Origin: JADKIH01 sp031411835
GTDB taxonomy: Bacteria; Bacteroidota; Bacteroidia; AKYH767-A; 2013-40CM-41-45
Direction of reading: 5' to 3'
Assembly (NCBI GenBank): GCA_031411835.1
Contig: JANOBV010000229.1
Coordinates: 1 to 8,976, forward strand
Length of the DNA: 8,976 bases
This document shows, piece by piece, positions 6,617 through 8,976 of this stretch (position 1 is the stretch's first letter; each line of letters starts with the position of its first letter). The notes below the pieces were generated by a model that was given only the letters and a program-made list of their open reading frames with translations, was not told where the DNA came from and made no database searches. Both the position numbers and the translations under genes were made by a program.

Positions 6617-7936
6617 ATGTATTCGGGTTCGGCATATTCGTTCAATTTTAGCAAAAGCAGCTTAAAAGCGCAGTTAATGTGCTTTTTTTCACTGCTTTGT
6701 GCGGTTATGCTTTTCGCCGGAAATTCTTACGGACAGTCGAAAAAGGATTTGGAAAAAAAGAAGAATGCAATCCAAAAAGACATAGAATATACCAATCAAC
6801 TTTTAAAGCAAACGAAAAAAAATAAGTCTGCTTCATTGAATCAACTCGTTACTTTAAATAAAAAGATCACCTACCGTTCCGAACTTATTTCAACCATTAA
6901 TACAGAGATCAGTTCTGTCGATAATGAGATCGGTGCGGTGAGTACAAATATTGATTCATTACATAGTAGCCTAACGAATCTTAAAAAGCAATACGGTCAA
7001 TTGCTTTATTTCGCATACCGCAATCAAAGTACATACTCTAAACTGATGTTCGTTTTTTCTGCGAATAGTTTTAATCAGGGATTCAAACGTATGCAGTACT
7101 TGCGACAATTAAGTCAGTACCGCGAGCGACAACGTGATAAGATCGTTGCAACACAAGATTCGCTCAATGGAAAAAAGACGAAGCTTCAAGTTGTAAAAGC
7201 TGATAAAAAGCAATTACTCACTTCACAACAGCGTGAAAAGAATCAACTCGATCTTGAAAAGAAAGAGCAAGTTCACATGTTGAACAATCTTACGAGCAGG
7301 GAGAAAAAATTACGTGGTGAACTGAAAGAGAAAGCCCGACAAGAGCAACGACTTGCAGATAAGATAGAAGACATTATCCGTAAAGAAATAGAAATGGCAA
7401 AGGCTGCAAGCAAACGTCAATCTAATTCTACAACAACGGCTAATGTTAGCAAACGCAAAACAGAAATGGCAAATACAACAGCCGCCGTTTTAGCAAATAC
7501 ACCGGAGACCATTAAACTTAGTAACGATTTCGAAAGTAATCGTGGTCGGTTGCCATGGCCGGTTGAACAAGGAATGATCAGTAGTTCGTTTGGTCGACAT
7601 TCTCATCCTGTTTGGAGAGATGTTGTCGTAAACAATAATGGAGTAAATATCAATTCTGCAAAAGGCGCAAAAGCAAGAGCGATCTTTGAAGGGAAAGTAA
7701 TTCGCGTGCTACTTGTGGTCGATAAATATGCCGTGCTTATTCAACATGGCGAGTACTTTACATTGTACTCGAACCTCGAACAAGTCTACGTGAAAGCCGG
7801 CGATAAAGTCATTACTCGTCAGCCATTGGGTGTCGTTCAGACTAATGACGAAGACGATAAAACCGAGCTTCACTTGGAAGTTTGGCGTGGCAGTAATAAA
7901 ATGGATCCGGAAAATTGGATAGCATCGAAAAGGTGA
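6617..7936 (+). CDS. envC: EnvC-like murein hydrolase activator (coiled coil plus degenerate LytM/M23 domain)
   Basis: EnvC-type proteins sit in the periplasm and switch on peptidoglycan amidases during cell separation. I start at the ATG at 6617 (439 residues), which gives a basic n-region (FSKSSLKAQL), a hydrophobic core (CFFSLLCAVMLFAG) and cleavage near NSYGQ. An ATG at 6677 would remove the charged part, and the one at 6446 adds repeat-derived sequence. A Lys/Glu/Gln-rich coiled coil spans about residues 40-270. The LytM domain starts at RGRLPWPV (309), as in E. coli EnvC. Canonical M23 HxGxD reads NNGVN (N340, N344), the YxHL His is N386, and HxH reads ELH (E417, H419), so only one expected zinc ligand remains. 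It should therefore be non-catalytic. No amidase or ftsX gene is in the window; tatA follows 146 nt downstream. Confidence 0.88.
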   Translation: MYSGSAYSFNFSKSSLKAQLMCFFSLLCAVMLFAGNSYGQSKKDLEKKKNAIQKDIEYTNQLLKQTKKNKSASLNQLVTLNKKITYRSELISTINTEISSVDNEIGAVSTNIDSLHSSLTNLKKQYGQLLYFAYRNQSTYSKLMFVFSANSFNQGFKRMQYLRQLSQYRERQRDKIVATQDSLNGKKTKLQVVKADKKQLLTSQQREKNQLDLEKKEQVHMLNNLTSREKKLRGELKEKARQEQRLADKIEDIIRKEIEMAKAASKRQSNSTTTANVSKRKTEMANTTAAVLANTPETIKLSNDFESNRGRLPWPVEQGMISSSFGRHSHPVWRDVVVNNNGVNINSAKGAKARAIFEGKVIRVLLVVDKYAVLIQHGEYFTLYSNLEQVYVKAGDKVITRQPLGVVQTNDEDDKTELHLEVWRGSNKMDPENWIASKR

Positions 7937-7963
7937 TTTATCCATGAAAAATGAATAATTAAC

Positions 7964-7979
7964 AATCAATTCGTTGATT
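7964..7979 (+). terminator. Weak UUCG-loop hairpin downstream of envC
   Basis: AATCAA, TTCG and TTGATT form a 6-bp AT-rich stem closed by a UUCG-type tetraloop, 28 nt after the envC stop. It is nested inside a 9-bp repeat pair, tgatttatc at 7934-7942 and gataaatca at 8007-8015. The stem is weak and has no U-tract, so termination here is only possible. Confidence 0.25.
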
Positions 7980-8020
7980 TAAACCATCATTATTATCAAA
8001 TGAAAAGATAAATCATGCCC

Positions 8021-8047
8021 TTTGACAGGGATTTTTCTCTACATTTG
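8021..8047 (+). promoter_or_regulatory. tatA: Candidate Bacteroidota promoter for tatA
   Basis: TACATTTG at 8040-8047 matches the TAnnTTTG -7 consensus exactly, and TTTG at 8021-8024 matches the -33 consensus exactly. The spacer of 15 nt is slightly short of the reported 17-23 nt. The tatA ATG at 8083 lies 35 nt downstream of the -7 box. TTGACA at 8022-8027 also resembles an E. coli -35 box but has no partner at the right distance. Both motifs are seen directly; activity is inferred. Confidence 0.55.
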
Positions 8048-8082
8048 TAGCGGTTTAAATCGAACCACAAAAATATATCAAA

Positions 8083-8277
8083 ATGATCTCATCGATTTTA
8101 CTCGGATTTCTAGGCGGTCTTGGAGGCGGAGAAATTTTCCTTTTAGTTGTTGTAATACTCATCTTCTTCGGCGGAAAAAGAATCCCTGAATTAGCTCGCG
8201 GATTAGGCAAAGGCATCAAGGAATTTAAAGATGCTAAGGACGGTGCTCCATCGAAAGACGAAGAAATAAAAAAATAA
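8083..8277 (+). CDS. tatA: Sec-independent translocase subunit TatA/TatE
   Basis: TatA forms the pore-like assembly that carries folded proteins across the inner membrane after TatC binds their twin-arginine signals. This 64-residue protein has the full pattern: a Gly-rich start, one transmembrane helix (EIFLLVVVILIFF, about residues 17-29), the FGGKRIPELARGLGKGIKEF hinge and amphipathic helix (29-48), and a charged tail (KDAKDGAPSKDEEIKK). The FG at the helix-hinge junction and the LARGLGKGI helix are family hallmarks. Length is normal for TatA; TatB would be longer. No tatC is in the window. It has its own candidate promoter and is followed by strong hairpins, so it may be a single-gene unit. 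The ATG at 8083 leaves a short N-terminus before the helix, as expected. Confidence 0.95.
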   Translation: MISSILLGFLGGLGGGEIFLLVVVILIFFGGKRIPELARGLGKGIKEFKDAKDGAPSKDEEIKK

Positions 8278-8280
8278 TTT

Positions 8281-8353
8281 CGCTGTGCACACAGCGGATT
8301 TCGGATTTCGCATAACGGAATGTAGCTACAATCCGTTATGCGAAATCCGAAAT
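8281..8353. terminator. Bidirectional hairpin block between tatA and the convergent small genes
   Basis: Two structures lie back to back. The first is a short hairpin, cgctgt-gcac-acagcg (8281-8296). The second is a 22-bp perfect stem, 8298-8319 paired with 8332-8353, whose 12-base loop contains the palindrome tgtagctaca (8321-8330). The long stem ends one base before the stop codon of the minus-strand gene and starts 20 bases after the tatA stop, so it should end transcription from both directions. T-rich sequence follows the stem on both strands (aaatttatttt on plus; aaattatttttttatttc on minus after the small hairpin). The stem also contains a CGGATTT element resembling the hairpins near 3834. 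Confidence 0.75.
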
Positions 8354-8614
8354 TTATTTTGAGCTTCTGATCCGCTCAATCAACTCTACAGGAATTGCTT
8401 CCCGATAAGGCTCAAGGGCTTTATGGTCGTTTTTTTCTAATTCCGAGATTAGTTTTTTCCCTTTTTGTACACTTATAAAGTAGATCGTACTCGTCATTTG
8501 ATCAGACGCTTCCATTTCGTTTTCGACAAATAACCAGCCCACTTTGCGCTTATTATTTTTCAGATATAGGGTAGCGATCTTATTCAAATGGGGTGTGATA
8601 TCATCTAATCCCAT
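8354..8614 (-). CDS. Small protein of unknown function, second gene of a minus-strand pair
   Basis: I do not recognise this family with confidence. From the ATG at 8612-8614 it encodes 86 residues starting MGLDDITPHLNKIATLYLKN. An earlier in-frame ATG at 8659 would give 101 residues but overlap the upstream gene by 59 nt and add a Ser/Thr-rich leader; the inner start overlaps by 14 nt, typical of translational coupling. No signal peptide or membrane segment is visible, so it is probably cytoplasmic. TLYLKNNKRKVGWLFVEN looks like a beta-hairpin of the kind found in Sm-like folds, followed by a strand (TIYFISVQ) and a charged helical C-terminus (ALEPYREAIPVELIERIRSS). The Sm-like idea is inference. 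Its stop abuts the perfect hairpin. Confidence 0.7.
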   Translation of the reverse strand: MGLDDITPHLNKIATLYLKNNKRKVGWLFVENEMEASDQMTSTIYFISVQKGKKLISELEKNDHKALEPYREAIPVELIERIRSSK

Positions 8615-8921
8615 GTGGCTGTAAGATGTTTGTGAAGTTGTTGTAGATGGCGCTTGCATAGGTTTCTTCGATCAGCTCTTCTTCCTGCCGACTGTTTTTA
8701 TTTGTGTTTATTATTGCGGTAATATCGATTCGAGTTACGTTCTTATTTACGGTGCTAATTTCAAAAACCAACTGACGTGCTTTTCTCAACCAATTGCCTT
8801 CCTGATGAGCAATAACTACTGACGAATTCAAGGTTTGTACTACAAATCCTTTTCGTAGTAACATCTCTTTTAATTTTTCTAAAACATCGGGCAAAGCAAG
8901 CCCAAGTAGCGCAGTTTCCAT
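8601..8921 (-). CDS. Small protein of unknown function, first gene of a minus-strand pair
   Basis: This encodes 106 residues with no signal peptide, transmembrane segment or catalytic motif that I can identify. The pattern is an N-terminal amphipathic helix (LPDVLEKLKEMLLRKG), a strand (FVVQTLNSSVVIAHQ), two further strands (ARQLVFEISTV and VTRIDITAII), and a C-terminal helix (RQEEELIEETYASAIYNNF). That suggests a compact alpha/beta domain, probably cytoplasmic. Its last codons overlap the start of the next gene (stop at 8601-8603, next ATG at 8612-8614), so the two are almost certainly translated from one message and may act together. The ATG at 8921 is the furthest upstream Met in the frame; Met19 is an alternative but would remove the first helix. 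The promoter should lie in 8922-8976 or beyond, but no clear box is visible. Confidence 0.7.
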   Translation of the reverse strand: METALLGLALPDVLEKLKEMLLRKGFVVQTLNSSVVIAHQEGNWLRKARQLVFEISTVNKNVTRIDITAIINTNKNSRQEEELIEETYASAIYNNFTNILQPHGIR

Positions 8922-8976
8922 AGTGCTAGATTGAATTGTAATTCTGTCGATGCAGTCGCACAGACAGTGTTCGGTA
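8922..8976. other. Upstream region of the minus-strand pair, window edge
   Basis: These 55 bases lie upstream of the unknown pair. I see no coding frame and no good TAnnTTTG box on the minus strand. The region is cut by the window end, so nothing more can be said. Confidence 0.4.

Noticed and set aside
7709..7969. Minus-strand open frame of 86 codons under the end of envC
   Set aside because: It is antisense to the conserved LytM domain and has no recognisable product.
8615..8659. Longer start for the second minus-strand small gene (ATG at 8659)
   Set aside because: It would overlap the upstream gene by 59 nt and add a low-complexity Ser/Thr leader. The ATG at 8612-8614 is more economical, though the longer form is not excluded.

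Overview
The window looks like chromosomal DNA from a low-GC member of the Bacteroidota, probably a Flavobacteriales- or Sphingobacteriales-like lineage. The evidence is a type IX secretion (T9SS) C-terminal sorting domain, a DUF4292 lipoprotein, a TPR lipoprotein, starts without clear Shine-Dalgarno sites, and two TAnnTTTG-type -7 promoter boxes. I see no rRNA, tRNA, CRISPR array, transposase or phage gene.

Layout. Positions 1-3822 are a tightly packed plus-strand operon: the 3' end of dut (dUTPase), a sugar-nucleotide pyrophosphorylase with a left-handed beta-helix tail, a long TPR outer-membrane lipoprotein, and a DUF4292 lipoprotein. Gaps are 24, 8 and 1 nt. A pair of hairpins built on the same 15-mer closes the operon at 3830-3878. 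On the minus strand (3890-5431) lies a T9SS-secreted protein that I read as seven beta-propeller-like repeats. Divergent from it is a DUF2061-APS kinase fusion (5608-6315, TTG start) with a candidate promoter at 5537-5569. A 180-bp inverted-repeat element (6342-6521) follows, then an EnvC-type murein hydrolase activator whose LytM domain has lost most of its catalytic residues. A small tatA (8083-8277) has its own candidate promoter. A 22-bp perfect-stem hairpin separates it from two overlapping minus-strand small genes of unknown function (8354-8921).

How the genes may fit together. The core theme is envelope biogenesis: activated sugar synthesis, outer-membrane lipoproteins, peptidoglycan splitting (EnvC) and Tat export. 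From memory of Bacteroidota genomes, dut, the nucleotidyltransferase, the TPR protein, DUF4292 and the EnvC/M23 gene often lie together. If so, the 2.7-kb stretch holding the T9SS gene and the APS kinase, with repeats at both ends, is an insertion into a conserved cluster.

Nothing here is a clear new multi-gene system. The points most worth a second look are the repeat-bounded insertion, the inverted-repeat element that creates a false N-terminus for envC, the repeat-like low-complexity segment inside the DUF4292 signal peptide, the DUF2061-CysC fusion, and the unknown overlapping gene pair.
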